Origin: an uncultured Sphingomonas sp.
Lineage (GTDB): Bacteria; Pseudomonadota; Alphaproteobacteria; Sphingomonadales; Sphingomonadaceae
Length of the DNA: 35,365 nucleotides
Reading direction: 5' to 3'
Assembly (NCBI GenBank): GCA_902806275.1
Contig: CADCVY010000079.1
Coordinates: 1 to 35,365, forward strand
Shown: positions 17,314 to 25,772 of the stretch, one piece after another
Layout of the letters: the number at the start of each line of letters is the position of its first letter
How positions within the stretch are numbered: position 1 is the stretch's first letter
Made by a program: the position numbers and the translations under genes
The notes under the pieces: generated by a model
The model's database searches: none
What the model was told of the DNA's origin: nothing
The model's input: only the letters and a program-made list of their open reading frames with translations

Positions 17314-18092
17314 GCCGCCACCGCCAGCTGGGGCAAACGCCCGATTAGCTCGCGTGCAAGCCGGACGTAGGCCTCGGACCCGGGACAGCGCAGATCGTAG
17401 ATCAACGCGGGCAGCCCGTGACTGGGGGCCTCGGACAAACGGACGTTGCGCGGCACCATGGTATCGAACACGGCCTCACCAAGGCAGGCGCGTACGTCCT
17501 CAGCGACAGCTTGCGAAAGGTTATTGCGGCGGTCGAACATCGTCAGCGCCACTCCAAGGATTGCCAGTTGTGAATTGAATGCTAGGCGGATGCGCTCCAC
17601 CGTCTGCAGCAACTGGCTGAGCCCCTCTAGCGCGAAAAACTCGGTTTGAAGTGGGACGAGGAGATGGCGAGCAGCGACAAGAGCATTCACCGTCAGCAGT
17701 CCAAGTGAGGGCGGGCAGTCGATCAGGCAGATGTCCCATCGTGCGGCCGGCGCCGACGCCAGCGCCCGGTCGAGGCGGTGGGCGCGATCATCAAGGCCGA
17801 CCATCTCAACCTCGGCGCCGGACAAGTCGACGGTTGCCGGCAGAAGATCCAGCCGCGGCACGCGCGTCGCCACCGCAGCATCCACCACCGATACACTGCC
17901 GATTAGTACGTCATAGCTAGAGCGCGATCGCTGCGACGGCCCGACCCCGACGCCGGTAGAGGCGTTGCCCTGCGGGTCGAGGTCGATCAACAGCACGCGG
18001 GAGCCGATCGCCGCCAGTGCAGTGGCCACATTGATGGCGGTGGTAGTCTTCCCCACACCGCCCTTCTGGTTTGCAACTGCGATGCGGATCAT
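17310..18092 (-). CDS. parA: Chromosome-partitioning ATPase ParA
   Basis: Starting at ATG 18092 the product is 260 residues, the normal size for chromosomal ParA (Soj). It opens [27 protein letters not shown] with the deviant Walker A (signature lysine Lys10), then LIDLDPQGNASTGVG (A' motif) and ICLIDCPPSLGLLTVNALVAA (Walker B). ParA dimers bind DNA non-specifically and pull ParB-parS complexes to the new pole. The longer track ORF from 18560 runs over rsmG and is not real; the chosen start overlaps the rsmG stop as ATGA. The order mnmG-rsmG-parA-parB is the ancestral bacterial arrangement near the origin. Confidence 0.97.
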   Translation of the reverse strand: MIRIAVANQKGGVGKTTTAINVATALAAIGSRVLLIDLDPQGNASTGVGVGPSQRSRSSYDVLIGSVSVVDAAVATRVPRLDLLPATVDLSGAEVEMVGLDDRAHRLDRALASAPAARWDICLIDCPPSLGLLTVNALVAARHLLVPLQTEFFALEGLSQLLQTVERIRLAFNSQLAILGVALTMFDRRNNLSQAVAEDVRACLGEAVFDTMVPRNVRLSEAPSHGLPALIYDLRCPGSEAYVRLARELIGRLPQLAVAA

Positions 18093-18697
18093 GGCTTTGG
18101 CCTCACATCTGTCCCGACGATAACGAACGAATCCGCACCGGTCACACTTCGTTCCACGTGAAACGTACCGTGCCACGTTCGTTGAGCTTCTGCCAGTTCG
18201 ACTAACCCGCTTTTGCCCCGAGGAAGCGCCCAGACGGTTTTTCTTGTGGACAGATGCTGGGATATTTCCAGCAGCTTGCCGAGCGGCGCAACAGCGCGGG
18301 CAGTGATCACATCGAAGGATCCAAAAAGACGTTCCGCCTTTCCACAAACCACTTCGGCTCTCAGACCTAACGCCGTGCAAACTCTGCGCAGAAAGTCTGC
18401 GCGTAACCGCCTTGGCTCGACGAGGGTGACCGATCCCTGGATGATGCAGGCCACGACAATGCCGGGCAAGCCGGCACCCGAGCCGATGTCGACCCATGTC
18501 GCGCCCGCATGCGGTTCGAACCGCAGGAGCTGAGCCGAATCGGCAATGTGGCGTTCCCACACGGTGGGCAAGCTTGAGCGGGCAACCAAATTTTGCCGAG
18601 ATGCTTCTTCAGTTAGGAGCGCCACATAGGCTTTCAGCCGCTCCATCGTTTCACGTGGAACAGACCGCTTCGCTGCTGCTTCGACGAGCCCAATCAC
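18089..18697 (-). CDS. rsmG: 16S rRNA (guanine527-N7)-methyltransferase RsmG
   Basis: The 202-residue protein has the GidB signature: [13 protein letters not shown], the SAM-binding loop [14 protein letters not shown] (about residues 68-81), [14 protein letters not shown] and [15 protein letters not shown]. It methylates G527 of 16S rRNA; loss causes low-level streptomycin resistance in other bacteria. The start is GTG, overlapping the mnmG stop (GTGA). Two parS-like sites lie within the gene, one over codons 13-18 (VPRET) and one over the FHVER codons near the C-terminus, so the sequence serves both coding and centromere roles. Confidence 0.96.
   Translation of the reverse strand: MIGLVEAAAKRSVPRETMERLKAYVALLTEEASRQNLVARSSLPTVWERHIADSAQLLRFEPHAGATWVDIGSGAGLPGIVVACIIQGSVTLVEPRRLRADFLRRVCTALGLRAEVVCGKAERLFGSFDVITARAVAPLGKLLEISQHLSTRKTVWALPRGKSGLVELAEAQRTWHGTFHVERSVTGADSFVIVGTDVRPKP
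18150..18165. promoter_or_regulatory. parS-like ParB site inside the 3' part of rsmG
   Basis: CGTTCCACGTGAAACG matches the general parS pattern TGTTNCACGTGNAACA at all fixed positions except the two outermost bases. The CACGTG core and GTT/AAC arms are intact. Confidence 0.75.
18647..18662. promoter_or_regulatory. parS-like ParB site inside the 5' part of rsmG
   Basis: CGTTTCACGTGGAACA matches TGTTNCACGTGNAACA except for the first base. It is about 0.5 kb from the previous site and 0.55 kb upstream of the parA start. Confidence 0.8.
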
Positions 18698-20376
18698 GCT
18701 GCTGCGCGGCGGTGTGCTGCCATGAACAGCGCGGACAGCGCTGCAGGCGTTACACCCGCAACACGTGACGCCTGGTCCAGTGTCTCCGGCCGGGCAGAGC
18801 TCAACCTCTCGATCATCTCGTTCGAAAGCCCGGCGATCGCGCGATAGTCTAGGCTCTCAGGGATGCGCACAGCGACATCGCGCCGAACCGCCTCCCATTC
18901 GCGTTGCTGGCGCTCTACGTACGGCGCGTAAAGCGCATCTGCCTTACCTTCTTCGGTGCCGCTCCACGCCGGTGCAGACCTTTGCATGAAGTGCTCTTCA
19001 ATCTGTTCGCGCCGCGATTCCGTCACGCATTCCGCGTCCAGCGCCGCTTGTCCCAACCGGGTGGTGGCATTGTCGGCCCGCAGAGAAAGTCGATACTCGG
19101 CGCGCGCGGTCATCATACGATACGGCTCGCTGACTCCCTGAACCGTCAGGTCGTCGAGCATTACGCCGATGTAGCTGGTGCGGCGGTCGAAGCGCACCTC
19201 CTTCGCGCCGCGCGAAACGGCCGCTGCGTTCAACCCCGCGACAAGCCCCTGCGCGGCAGCCTCTTCATAACCGGTGGTCCCGTTGATCTGTCCGGCGAGG
19301 AACAGGCCAGGCATCTCGCGAACCTCCAAGGTGGTGCGCAGCCGGCGAGGGTCGATGTGCTCGTACTCCACGGCATAGCCAGGCCTGACGATCTCCGCAC
19401 GCTCAAGCCCCCTGACGCTGCGAACGAACTCAATCTGCACATCAGCCGGCAGCGAGGTCGAGATACCGTTTGGGTAAACGAGGGAGTCGTCCAGACCTTC
19501 CGGCTCAAGAAAGATCTGGTGGCCATCGCGTCCGCCGAAACGCAGAACCTTGTCTTCGATCGAGGGGCAGTAGCGCGGGCCGCGCCCCTCGATCGCGCCC
19601 GCGAACAGTGGCGACCGATGGAAGCTGCCACCGACAATGTCATGCGTGCGGCTGTTGGTGCGGGCGATCGCACAACGCAGCTGCGGCAGCTCGCCACCAC
19701 TCCCGGTCAGTGCGGACATGGTCCACCGCTCCGGGTCGCTCGGCTGCTCCTCAAGCGCAGACCAGTCGATCGTACGCCCATCAAGGCGCGGCGGCGTCCC
19801 GGTCTTCAACCTTCCCTGCCCCAGCCCGATCTCCCGGACCTGCTGCGCCAAGGCAATCGAAGCCTGCTCGTCGCGTCGGCCGCCGGGGGCTACCTCCTCA
19901 CCGACGAACAGCTTTGCATCCAGGAACGTGCCGGTGGCAATAACAACCGCGCGGCACGAAAGTTGTCCTTGGGTCGTCTCGACGCCGATGACCCGGCCGC
20001 CCCTGGTGATCATCCTGGTGCCCTCGGCGACGATGATTTCCACACCGGAGCGGCTAAGCGCCCCGGCGATAGCGGCGCCGTACTGCCGCCGGTCCGCCTG
20101 GATCCGCGGGCCCCACACAGCCGGTCCCTTGCTGCGGTTCAGCATTCGGCGATGGATCATCGCGCAATCCGCGGCGCGCGCCATCAGCCCATCGAAGACG
20201 TCGAGTTCGCGAACGAGATGACCCTTGCCGACGCCCCCTATCGAGGGATTGCACGACATCTGCCCGGCATCTTCAATGCGAAAGGTCAGCATTCCAACCC
20301 GGGCGCCGCGGCGAGCGGCAGCAGCCGCAGCCTCACAGCCGGCGTGACCAGCGCCAATGACCAAGACGTCGAACAT
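18694..20376 (-). CDS. mnmG: tRNA uridine-5-carboxymethylaminomethyl modification enzyme MnmG (short form)
   Basis: MnmG (GidA) works with MnmE to place a (carboxymethyl)aminomethyl group on wobble U34 of several tRNAs, using FAD. The FAD motif [12 protein letters not shown] (about residues 6-17), [20 protein letters not shown], the [13 protein letters not shown] segment, [32 protein letters not shown] and [29 protein letters not shown] are all conserved, as is the C-terminal [17 protein letters not shown]. The length of 560 is below the usual 610-630. Compared with E. coli as I recall it, about 60 residues are missing from the helical region after [13 protein letters not shown], before LDYRAI. 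The frame is uninterrupted, so this is a clean shortening, not a frameshift. The ATG at 20376 gives the normal N-terminus. Confidence 0.95.
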   Translation of the reverse strand: MFDVLVIGAGHAGCEAAAAAARRGARVGMLTFRIEDAGQMSCNPSIGGVGKGHLVRELDVFDGLMARAADCAMIHRRMLNRSKGPAVWGPRIQADRRQYGAAIAGALSRSGVEIIVAEGTRMITRGGRVIGVETTQGQLSCRAVVIATGTFLDAKLFVGEEVAPGGRRDEQASIALAQQVREIGLGQGRLKTGTPPRLDGRTIDWSALEEQPSDPERWTMSALTGSGGELPQLRCAIARTNSRTHDIVGGSFHRSPLFAGAIEGRGPRYCPSIEDKVLRFGGRDGHQIFLEPEGLDDSLVYPNGISTSLPADVQIEFVRSVRGLERAEIVRPGYAVEYEHIDPRRLRTTLEVREMPGLFLAGQINGTTGYEEAAAQGLVAGLNAAAVSRGAKEVRFDRRTSYIGVMLDDLTVQGVSEPYRMMTARAEYRLSLRADNATTRLGQAALDAECVTESRREQIEEHFMQRSAPAWSGTEEGKADALYAPYVERQQREWEAVRRDVAVRIPESLDYRAIAGLSNEMIERLSSARPETLDQASRVAGVTPAALSALFMAAHRRAAA

Positions 20377-20423
20377 TTCCGGTCGCTTAGCCGATGCAGT
20401 GGCAATAAGCTATGCGAGTGTGC

Positions 20424-20439
20424 CGTTCCACGTGGAACA
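20424..20439. promoter_or_regulatory. parS-like ParB site between mnmE and mnmG
   Basis: CGTTCCACGTGGAACA is a near-perfect palindrome matching TGTTNCACGTGNAACA except for the first base. It lies in the 64-base gap between the mnmE stop and the mnmG start, the only one of the three sites outside a gene. Confidence 0.85.
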
Positions 20440-20440
20440 A

Positions 20441-21724
20441 TTATTTGCCCAAACAGAACCTGGAGAACAAAGCGTCCAGCACGTCTTCAAAGCCGGCGCG
20501 GCCAGTAAGTTGGTCAAAAGCCGTTCGGGCGGCGCGGAGGTTTTCTGCCGCGAGGATAATCTCGACTTCGTCCGCCGCGGCCGCCAGAAAGTTGGCCGCG
20601 TCCTGGATGTGACCGGCCTGGCGGCGGTTCAGCGCAATTGCATCATCCGCCGGCAGCATCCGCTCCGCAAGCCTGCCAATGCGGGCAAGCAGATCCACGA
20701 TCCCCTCGCCGGTTTTCGCGGATAGCGGGAGCGCGGCGCTGCCTGAGTCCGGAGGAACAATGTCGGCTTTGCCATGCACGAGAATAGTGCGCGAGTGTTG
20801 TGGCGCGTTAGCCGGCGGCCCCATCCACACCAGGATGTCGGCCGCTTCACTTAGTCGCTCGGCCCGGGCCACGCCGATCGTCTCGACGGGATCGCTAGTC
20901 GCGCGCAAGCCGGCGGTGTCGGTCAGCAGCAATGGGATGCCGGCAAGCGCAAGCGGCACTTCGATATGGTCCCGCGTGGTGCCGGGCACATCGCTTACAA
21001 TCGCTCGCTCACCTCCAGCTACTGCATTAAGAAGGCTGGACTTTCCAGCATTCGGCGGTCCGGCAATAACGACCCTGACCCCATCCTTGAGAGGCTCAGC
21101 CCGCGGCCGGGCAAGCCACCGGTTCAACTCTTTTGCTAAGGCACCGCATTCTCGTGAAAGCGAGAGGTCGCCAACTTCATCGTCCTCACCCGCATAATCA
21201 ATTGCGCGCTCGGCCTGGGCCGCCAGTGCAAGCACCCGCTCCTGCCACTGGCCGGTCTGCTTGCGCAGTCCGCCCTCGGCAAGCATCAATGCCGCCTTGC
21301 GCTGTGACTCGGTTTCCGCCTCGAGGAGGTCGGCGAGCCCTTCGGCTTCGGTCAGGTCGATGCGGCCGTTCTCAAACGCGCGGCGGGTGAACTCCCCCGG
21401 CTGGGCTTGGCGCAGGTCCGGCAGCGTCCCGAGCGCCGGCAGCACCGCATCGACCACCGCGCGGCCGCCATGGCAATGGAGTTCGACCACGTCCTCGCCC
21501 GTGGCGCTTGCCGGAGCATCAAAGCGCAGGACGAGCGCATGGTCGAGCAGCTCGTCGGTTTGCGGATGCCGGATTTCCCGCACCGCCGCAGTTCGCTCGG
21601 CAGGCAGCGATCCCGCCAACCGTGTCCCGGCGCCGTGCGCGGACGGTCCGCTGACCCTGATGATGGCGATCGCTGCCGGTGGGCGGCCGCTGGCGAGAGC
21701 GTAGATCGTCGCCGCGGCGCTCAA
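20441..21724 (-). CDS. mnmE: tRNA modification GTPase MnmE
   Basis: The 427-residue protein starts TIYALASGRPPAAIAIIRVSGP, the folate-binding domain opening. It carries the G1 loop GPPNAGKSSLLNAV (about residue 217) of the inserted Ras-like domain, followed by DVPGTTRD and DTAGLR, and ends FCLGK, the conserved C(I/L/V)GK motif needed for activity. MnmE binds tetrahydrofolate and GTP and partners MnmG, the next gene. TTG 21724 is the start that gives the family N-terminus; its ribosome site is weak, and it lies three bases after the terC stop, suggesting coupling by reinitiation. Confidence 0.95.
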   Translation of the reverse strand: MSAAATIYALASGRPPAAIAIIRVSGPSAHGAGTRLAGSLPAERTAAVREIRHPQTDELLDHALVLRFDAPASATGEDVVELHCHGGRAVVDAVLPALGTLPDLRQAQPGEFTRRAFENGRIDLTEAEGLADLLEAETESQRKAALMLAEGGLRKQTGQWQERVLALAAQAERAIDYAGEDDEVGDLSLSRECGALAKELNRWLARPRAEPLKDGVRVVIAGPPNAGKSSLLNAVAGGERAIVSDVPGTTRDHIEVPLALAGIPLLLTDTAGLRATSDPVETIGVARAERLSEAADILVWMGPPANAPQHSRTILVHGKADIVPPDSGSAALPLSAKTGEGIVDLLARIGRLAERMLPADDAIALNRRQAGHIQDAANFLAAAADEVEIILAAENLRAARTAFDQLTGRAGFEDVLDALFSRFCLGK

Positions 21725-21727
21725 AGC

Positions 21728-22459
21728 CTAGCCGGCGAGGCCGAGCACCGGGGCGACGTCATGCCAGCCTTCCCAGATCATCTTAACGGCAACCCACAGG
21801 ATCACGGCCAGGCCAACGTAGGCGATCCAGCGGTACCGCTCGATGTACTTGGCGATGACATTGGCCGCGATGCCCATCAGCCCGACCGCGAAAATCAGGC
21901 CGACGATCAGGATGCCAGGGTGCTCACGCGCCGCTCCGGCCACCGCCAGCACGTTGTCGAGGCTCATGCTCACATCGGCCACCGCGACCGCCCAGGCGGC
22001 GCTCGCAAAGCTCTTGGCGGGTTTGATGCCTGAATGCTCGTCGCCCTTGACCTCGGGCGAGCCGGCGCTTTCACCGGCGCCGCCGTGAGTGAGCTCACGC
22101 CACATCTTCCACGCCACCCACAGCAGCAGAACGCCGCCGGCGAGGATCAGGCCGACGATCTGCAGCAATTGGGTGACGATCAGCGCGAAGCCGATGCGCA
22201 AGACGAGGGCAGCGAGCACGCCGATCAGGATGACCTTGCGGCGCTGCTCGGCCGGAAGCCCAGCTGCCAGCGCTCCGACGACGATGGCGTTGTCGCCCGC
22301 CAGCACCAGGTCGATCATCAGCACCTGCACGAACGCCGCAAAGGCGGCCGGCTCGGTGATGTTCGAGAAGTCGTTCACGATGGCGCGCCACATGTCGGCC
22401 GGCCCGCCGAGATCGACGGGCGCTGCCGCGCCGGCGGCGGCGATCAAGAGATCGATCAT
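21728..22459 (-). CDS. TerC/YjbE-family integral membrane protein
   Basis: The 243-residue protein has about seven hydrophobic segments and the paired TerC motifs: DLVLAGDNAIVVGALAAGLP and, after a charged cytoplasmic loop (GAGESAGSPEVKGDEHSGIKPAKS), VADVSMSLDNVLAVAGAA. The acidic and Asn residues in these helices fit the metal-transport role shown for some members, which export manganese or help load exoenzymes. The specific ion here cannot be told. I see no yybP-ykoY riboswitch in the 25 bases before it. It is embedded in the rho-terC-mnmE run, transcribed leftward. Confidence 0.88.
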   Translation of the reverse strand: MIDLLIAAAGAAAPVDLGGPADMWRAIVNDFSNITEPAAFAAFVQVLMIDLVLAGDNAIVVGALAAGLPAEQRRKVILIGVLAALVLRIGFALIVTQLLQIVGLILAGGVLLLWVAWKMWRELTHGGAGESAGSPEVKGDEHSGIKPAKSFASAAWAVAVADVSMSLDNVLAVAGAAREHPGILIVGLIFAVGLMGIAANVIAKYIERYRWIAYVGLAVILWVAVKMIWEGWHDVAPVLGLAG

Positions 22460-22484
22460 CTGTTCGGCCCCTGCAAACCGGCGG

Positions 22485-23741
22485 CTATTGGTTCATGCTG
22501 GCGAAGAAGTCCTCGTTGGACTTGGCGTCTTTCATCTTGTCGAGCAGGAACTGCATGGCGTCGACCGTGCCCATCTGCATCAGAATGCGGCGCAGCACCC
22601 ACATCTTGGTGAGGATGTTCTGGTCGACCAGCAGCTCCTCCTTGCGGGTGCCGGACTTGCCGACATCCAGCGACGGGAAGATGCGCTTGTCGCTGACCTT
22701 GCGGTCGAGCACGATCTCGCTGTTGCCGGTGCCTTTGAACTCTTCGAAGATGACCTCGTCCATCTTGGAGCCGGTGTCGATCAGCGCCGTGGCAATGATC
22801 GAGAGCGAGCCGCCTTCCTCGATATTGCGGGCGGCGCCGAAGAAGCGCTTGGGCCGCTGCAGCGCATTGGCGTCGACGCCGCCCGTGAGCACCTTGCCCG
22901 AGCTCGGCACCACCGTGTTGTAGGCGCGACCCAAGCGGGTGATAGAATCGAGCAGGATCACCACGTCCTTCTTGTGCTCGACCAGTCGCTTGGCCTTTTC
23001 GATCACCATTTCCGCGACCTGGACGTGGCGCTGCGCCGGTTCGTCGAAGGTCGAGGAGATCACCTCGCCATGCACCGAACGCTGCATGTCGGTGACTTCT
23101 TCGGGGCGCTCGTCGATCAGCAGGACTATTAGGAAGACTTCCGGATTGTTGTCGGTGATGGCGCGGGCGATGTTCTGCAGCAGCACGGTCTTGCCGGTGC
23201 GGGGCGGCGCCACGATCAGCGCGCGCTGGCCCTTGCCGAGCGGCGAGACGATGTCGATAACCCGCGCGCTCTTGTCCTTGATGGTTGGATCAAGCGTGTC
23301 GAGCCGCAGCTTCTTGTCCGGGTAGAGCGGCGTCAGATTGTCGAAATTGACCCGGTGGCGGACGGCCTCGGGATCATCAAAATTGATGTTGGAAACGCGA
23401 GTCAGAGCGAAATAGCGCTCGCCGTCCTTGGGCGCGCGGATCTCGCCTTCCACCGTGTCGCCGGTGCGAAGGCCGAAGCGGCGGACGACGTTCGGCGCGA
23501 CATAGATGTCATCAGGTCCGGCGAGGTAATTGGCTTCCGGCGAGCGGAGAAAACCAAAACCGTCGTTCAGCACCTCGATAGTGCCGGTGCCCATGATCTC
23601 GACGCCGCTCTCGGCCTGCGCCTTGAGAATCGAGAACATGATGTCCTGCTTGCGCAGCGTCGAAGCGCCCTCGACGCCCATCTCCTCGGCCATGGCAACG
23701 AGTTCGGCAGGAGCCTTCTTCTTCAATTCTTTCAAATGCAT
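22485..23741 (-). CDS. rho: Transcription termination factor Rho
   Basis: From ATG 23741 the product is 418 residues, as in E. coli. It starts [25 protein letters not shown] (N-terminal helical domain), carries the RNA-binding cold-shock-like fold with GFGFLR (61-66), the Walker A loop PPRTGKT (179-185), Walker [18 protein letters not shown], and the R-loop [20 protein letters not shown]. Rho is a hexameric RNA-dependent ATPase that ends transcription. The track start at 23816 adds 25 residues unlike the family. It has a long leader of about 150 bases from a likely promoter, where autoregulation is known in other bacteria. Confidence 0.98.
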   Translation of the reverse strand: MHLKELKKKAPAELVAMAEEMGVEGASTLRKQDIMFSILKAQAESGVEIMGTGTIEVLNDGFGFLRSPEANYLAGPDDIYVAPNVVRRFGLRTGDTVEGEIRAPKDGERYFALTRVSNINFDDPEAVRHRVNFDNLTPLYPDKKLRLDTLDPTIKDKSARVIDIVSPLGKGQRALIVAPPRTGKTVLLQNIARAITDNNPEVFLIVLLIDERPEEVTDMQRSVHGEVISSTFDEPAQRHVQVAEMVIEKAKRLVEHKKDVVILLDSITRLGRAYNTVVPSSGKVLTGGVDANALQRPKRFFGAARNIEEGGSLSIIATALIDTGSKMDEVIFEEFKGTGNSEIVLDRKVSDKRIFPSLDVGKSGTRKEELLVDQNILTKMWVLRRILMQMGTVDAMQFLLDKMKDAKSNEDFFASMNQ

Positions 23742-23875
23742 GATTGAGGTCTTCTTGTTGAGAATTTGGCTCAGCCGTCTCGTGTCGGAAGCTGCAGATG
23801 CGGCAGGACGCCGCATAGTGAAGGAGGAACGGTCGCCGGCGGGAAGGAGAAGGGGCCGAAGAGCCGTCGCGATTC

Positions 23876-23904
23876 GCGGTATGGCGGCCCGAACCCCCTG
23901 TCAA
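23876..23904 (-). promoter_or_regulatory. Likely promoter of rho
   Basis: On the minus strand TTGACA is followed after 17 bases by TACCGC (CATACC with a 15-base spacer). It lies downstream of the hemJ terminator and gives rho a leader of roughly 130-150 bases. The -35 is perfect and the -10 is weak. Confidence 0.45.
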
Positions 23905-23937
23905 TCAGCGGTAACGGCCAGCATCGCCGAAGCGTTT

Positions 23938-23970
23938 AAAAAAGGCGGACAGTTTTCGCGTCGTCCAGCC
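23938..23970 (-). terminator. Intrinsic terminator of the hemE-hemJ transcript
   Basis: Read leftward, GGC-T-GGAC pairs with GTCC-GCC (seven pairs with one bulged T) across a 12-base loop, and TTTTTT follows at once. The stem begins at the hemJ stop codon. It separates hemE-hemJ from rho. Confidence 0.6.
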
Positions 23971-24422
23971 TAGAATGGCCGGACGATGACCAGGACCACG
24001 ATGATTGCCGCGGCGATGCCGGGAACCTCGTTGATCATCCGCACGGCTTTCCCGGAGAGCGGCCGCACGCCAGACGCCAGCTTCTTGCCGTAGGCGCCCA
24101 GCCAGCCCTGGTAGGCGCTGAGCGCAACCACCAGCGCCAGCTTGCCGTGGAACCAGCCCTGGCTGAAGGCGTCGATGTGGAGCGCCAAGGCAAGCCCGAG
24201 CCCCCACACCAGGATCATCGCCGGGTTGAGGATGATCGAGCGAACCCGGCTTTCACGTTCGATCCATGCTCGGTCCTCCGGCGACCCTGCCGCGGTCTCC
24301 TGATGGTAGACGTAAAATCGCGGCAGCAGGAACAGCCCCGCCATCCAGAAGATCACAAAAGTGACATGGGCGGCCTTTACCCAAAGGTAGGCTGGCCCGA
24401 GGAACCCCGCCAGATCCGTCAT
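23970..24422 (-). CDS. hemJ: Protoporphyrinogen IX oxidase HemJ
   Basis: The 150-residue membrane protein has four predicted helices and matches the HemJ (UPF0093) family: YLWVKAAHVTFVIFWMAGLFLLPRFYVYH, with the conserved His in helix 1, then LNPAMILVWGLGLAL, GWFHGKLALVVALSAYQGWL and NEVPGIAAAIIVVLVIVRPF. HemJ converts protoporphyrinogen to protoporphyrin, the penultimate step of heme synthesis, in most Alphaproteobacteria. Its ATG overlaps the hemE stop (ATGA), so two heme enzymes are translationally coupled. It is followed directly by an intrinsic terminator. Confidence 0.93.
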   Translation of the reverse strand: MTDLAGFLGPAYLWVKAAHVTFVIFWMAGLFLLPRFYVYHQETAAGSPEDRAWIERESRVRSIILNPAMILVWGLGLALALHIDAFSQGWFHGKLALVVALSAYQGWLGAYGKKLASGVRPLSGKAVRMINEVPGIAAAIIVVLVIVRPF

Positions 24423-25480
24423 TGCTGCCCCTTCACCAGCGCCATCAGCCGCTCGACGTGCGCAATCGGCGTTTCCTTGCTGATGCCGTGCCCCAAGTTG
24501 AAGATATGGGGACGACCGGACAGCGCCCGCAAGATGTCCCCGACGCCGTGCTCGAGATCGTCCGTTCCAGCAAGCAGCAGGAGCGGGTCGAGATTACCCT
24601 GCACCGGCATGCCGGCCGGCAGCTCGCGGTCCGCCCACACTGGGTCTACGGTCTCGTCGAGGCCGATCGCATCGATGCCGGTCTCCCGCGCATAGGCGCC
24701 GAGCTTGCCGCCTGCGCCCTTGGGAAAGCCAATGATCGGCACGCCGGGGTGACTGGCCCCCAGCGCCGCCACGATCGCCGCCGTGGGGGCAATCACCCAC
24801 CGCTCAAACTCCTTCGGCGCAAGGCTGCCCGACCAGCTGTCGAACAGCTGCACGGCGTCAGCCCCGGCCTCGATCTGCCCGGCCAGGTACTCAATCGTTA
24901 TCGTGACGATCCGGTCGATCAGCGCGCTCATGGGCCCGCTGTCGCGATAGGAGAACAACCGTGTCTCCGCCTGCTCACGGCTGCCCTGCCCGGCGACCAT
25001 GTAAGTGGCCACGGTCCAAGGACTGCCGGCGAACCCGAGCAGCGTCCTCGACGGATCGAGTTGCGCTTTGACCTTCGCCACGGTTGCGTAGATCGGCTCC
25101 AGCCGGGCTGGGAATGGCGTCAGCTGATCAAGTGCCGCGTGGCTCAGTGGCGGAGTGAGGCGCGGTCCTTCGCCGGCGATAAAGGTCAAGTTTTGGCCCA
25201 TGGCGAACGGCACGATGAGGATGTCGGAGAACAGTATCGCGGCGTCGAGCTCGGCGAAGCGCCGGAGCGGCTGCAGCGTGATCTCGGCGGCCGCGTCGCT
25301 GTCGTAAACCAGATTGAGGAAGCTGCCCCGGTCGGCCCGGAGCGCACGATATTCGGGAAGGTAGCGGCCGGCCTGGCGCATCATCCAGACGGGCGGCGGG
25401 TCTAGCCGCTGACCGTGAAGGACGGCCAGCACCGGCTTGTCGGCCTGGTGATCATGAGATTCGCCAGGCGCCTGAGCCAC
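24419..25480 (-). CDS. hemE: Uroporphyrinogen decarboxylase
   Basis: The 353-residue enzyme has the diagnostic PPVWMMRQAGRYLPEYRALR (about residues 28-48) that binds substrate carboxylates, the catalytic Asp in AILFSDILIVPFAMG, GFAGSPWTVATYMV and the C-terminal NLGHGISKETP. It decarboxylates the four acetate side chains of uroporphyrinogen III in the cytoplasm. The start is GTG 25480, with GGGAG eight bases upstream. Its promoter must lie in the AT-rich gap to the right, which I call the chromosome origin; in Caulobacter, hemE likewise flanks the origin and its promoter lies inside it. Confidence 0.96.
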   Translation of the reverse strand: MAQAPGESHDHQADKPVLAVLHGQRLDPPPVWMMRQAGRYLPEYRALRADRGSFLNLVYDSDAAAEITLQPLRRFAELDAAILFSDILIVPFAMGQNLTFIAGEGPRLTPPLSHAALDQLTPFPARLEPIYATVAKVKAQLDPSRTLLGFAGSPWTVATYMVAGQGSREQAETRLFSYRDSGPMSALIDRIVTITIEYLAGQIEAGADAVQLFDSWSGSLAPKEFERWVIAPTAAIVAALGASHPGVPIIGFPKGAGGKLGAYARETGIDAIGLDETVDPVWADRELPAGMPVQGNLDPLLLLAGTDDLEHGVGDILRALSGRPHIFNLGHGISKETPIAHVERLMALVKGQQ

Positions 25481-25485
25481 CCTTC

Positions 25486-25530
25486 TTACTCCCTTATATT
25501 ATATTGAAAGAAGGATTGATGTTGTAATTG
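25486..25530. other. AT-rich tract, possible DNA-unwinding element
   Basis: The run CTTATATTATATTGAAAG and the following GATTGATGTTGTAATTGG are strikingly AT-rich against a chromosome of roughly 65% GC. It abuts the hemE start, as an unwinding element and/or promoter core would. Confidence 0.5.
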
Positions 25531-25631
25531 GTCGCTTGGCAGCGGGGTTTAGGCGCGGCTCCCGGAATTGCCAACAAACGACCGCTTCCGGCGTGCTCTG
25601 TGTAAGCGCGAGTCGCTTGAGGCTGCTCCCG

Positions 25632-25640
25632 TGATTCACA
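25632..25640 (+). promoter_or_regulatory. DnaA-box-like 9-mer
   Basis: TGATTCACA differs from the consensus TTATNCACA at one base and resembles the TGATCCACA G-boxes of the Caulobacter origin as I recall them. Confidence 0.5.
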
Positions 25641-25662
25641 GCTTGGGGATGATTTCCGCCCC

Positions 25663-25671
25663 CGTGGATAG
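25663..25671 (-). promoter_or_regulatory. Weak DnaA-box-like 9-mer
   Basis: CTATCCACG on the minus strand matches TTATCCACA at seven of nine bases, differing only at the two ends. Confidence 0.35.
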
Positions 25672-25753
25672 ATGATCGGAAAGTTCACGCCGGCGCTTGG
25701 CCCATCGCCGATTACGGGGCATCCCCACGCTCGCCCTACGCTCCAGACCGCGC

Positions 25754-25762
25754 TTTTCCACA
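25754..25762 (+). promoter_or_regulatory. DnaA-box-like 9-mer overlapping the maf leader
   Basis: TTTTCCACA matches TTATCCACA at eight of nine bases. It lies just before AAGG, the likely ribosome site of maf, so DnaA binding could touch maf expression. Confidence 0.5.
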
Positions 25763-25772
25763 AGGTTGTTCG

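Larger units (their letters stand above)
25481..25772. other. Predicted chromosomal origin of replication (oriC)
   Basis: This 292-base non-coding gap separates divergent hemE and maf, the only break of this kind in the central region. It has an AT-rich tract next to hemE, two DnaA-box-like 9-mers on the plus strand (TGATTCACA, TTTTCCACA) and one on the minus strand (CTATCCACG). The hemE flank is the location of the Caulobacter origin, and parAB with parS-like sites lie 5-9 kb away. Genes on both sides point away from it over several kilobases. The call is inference from these converging facts. No CtrA site (TTAA-N7-TTAA) is evident inside it. Confidence 0.75.

Noticed and set aside
18093-18560. 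Upstream extension of the parA reading frame
   Set aside because: It lies antiphase over rsmG; the ATG at 18092 gives a normal ParA N-terminus and an ATGA overlap.
18904-20508. 534-codon open frame on the plus strand opposite mnmG
   Set aside because: It is a shadow of mnmG, with no family signature, running across the parS-bearing gap into mnmE.
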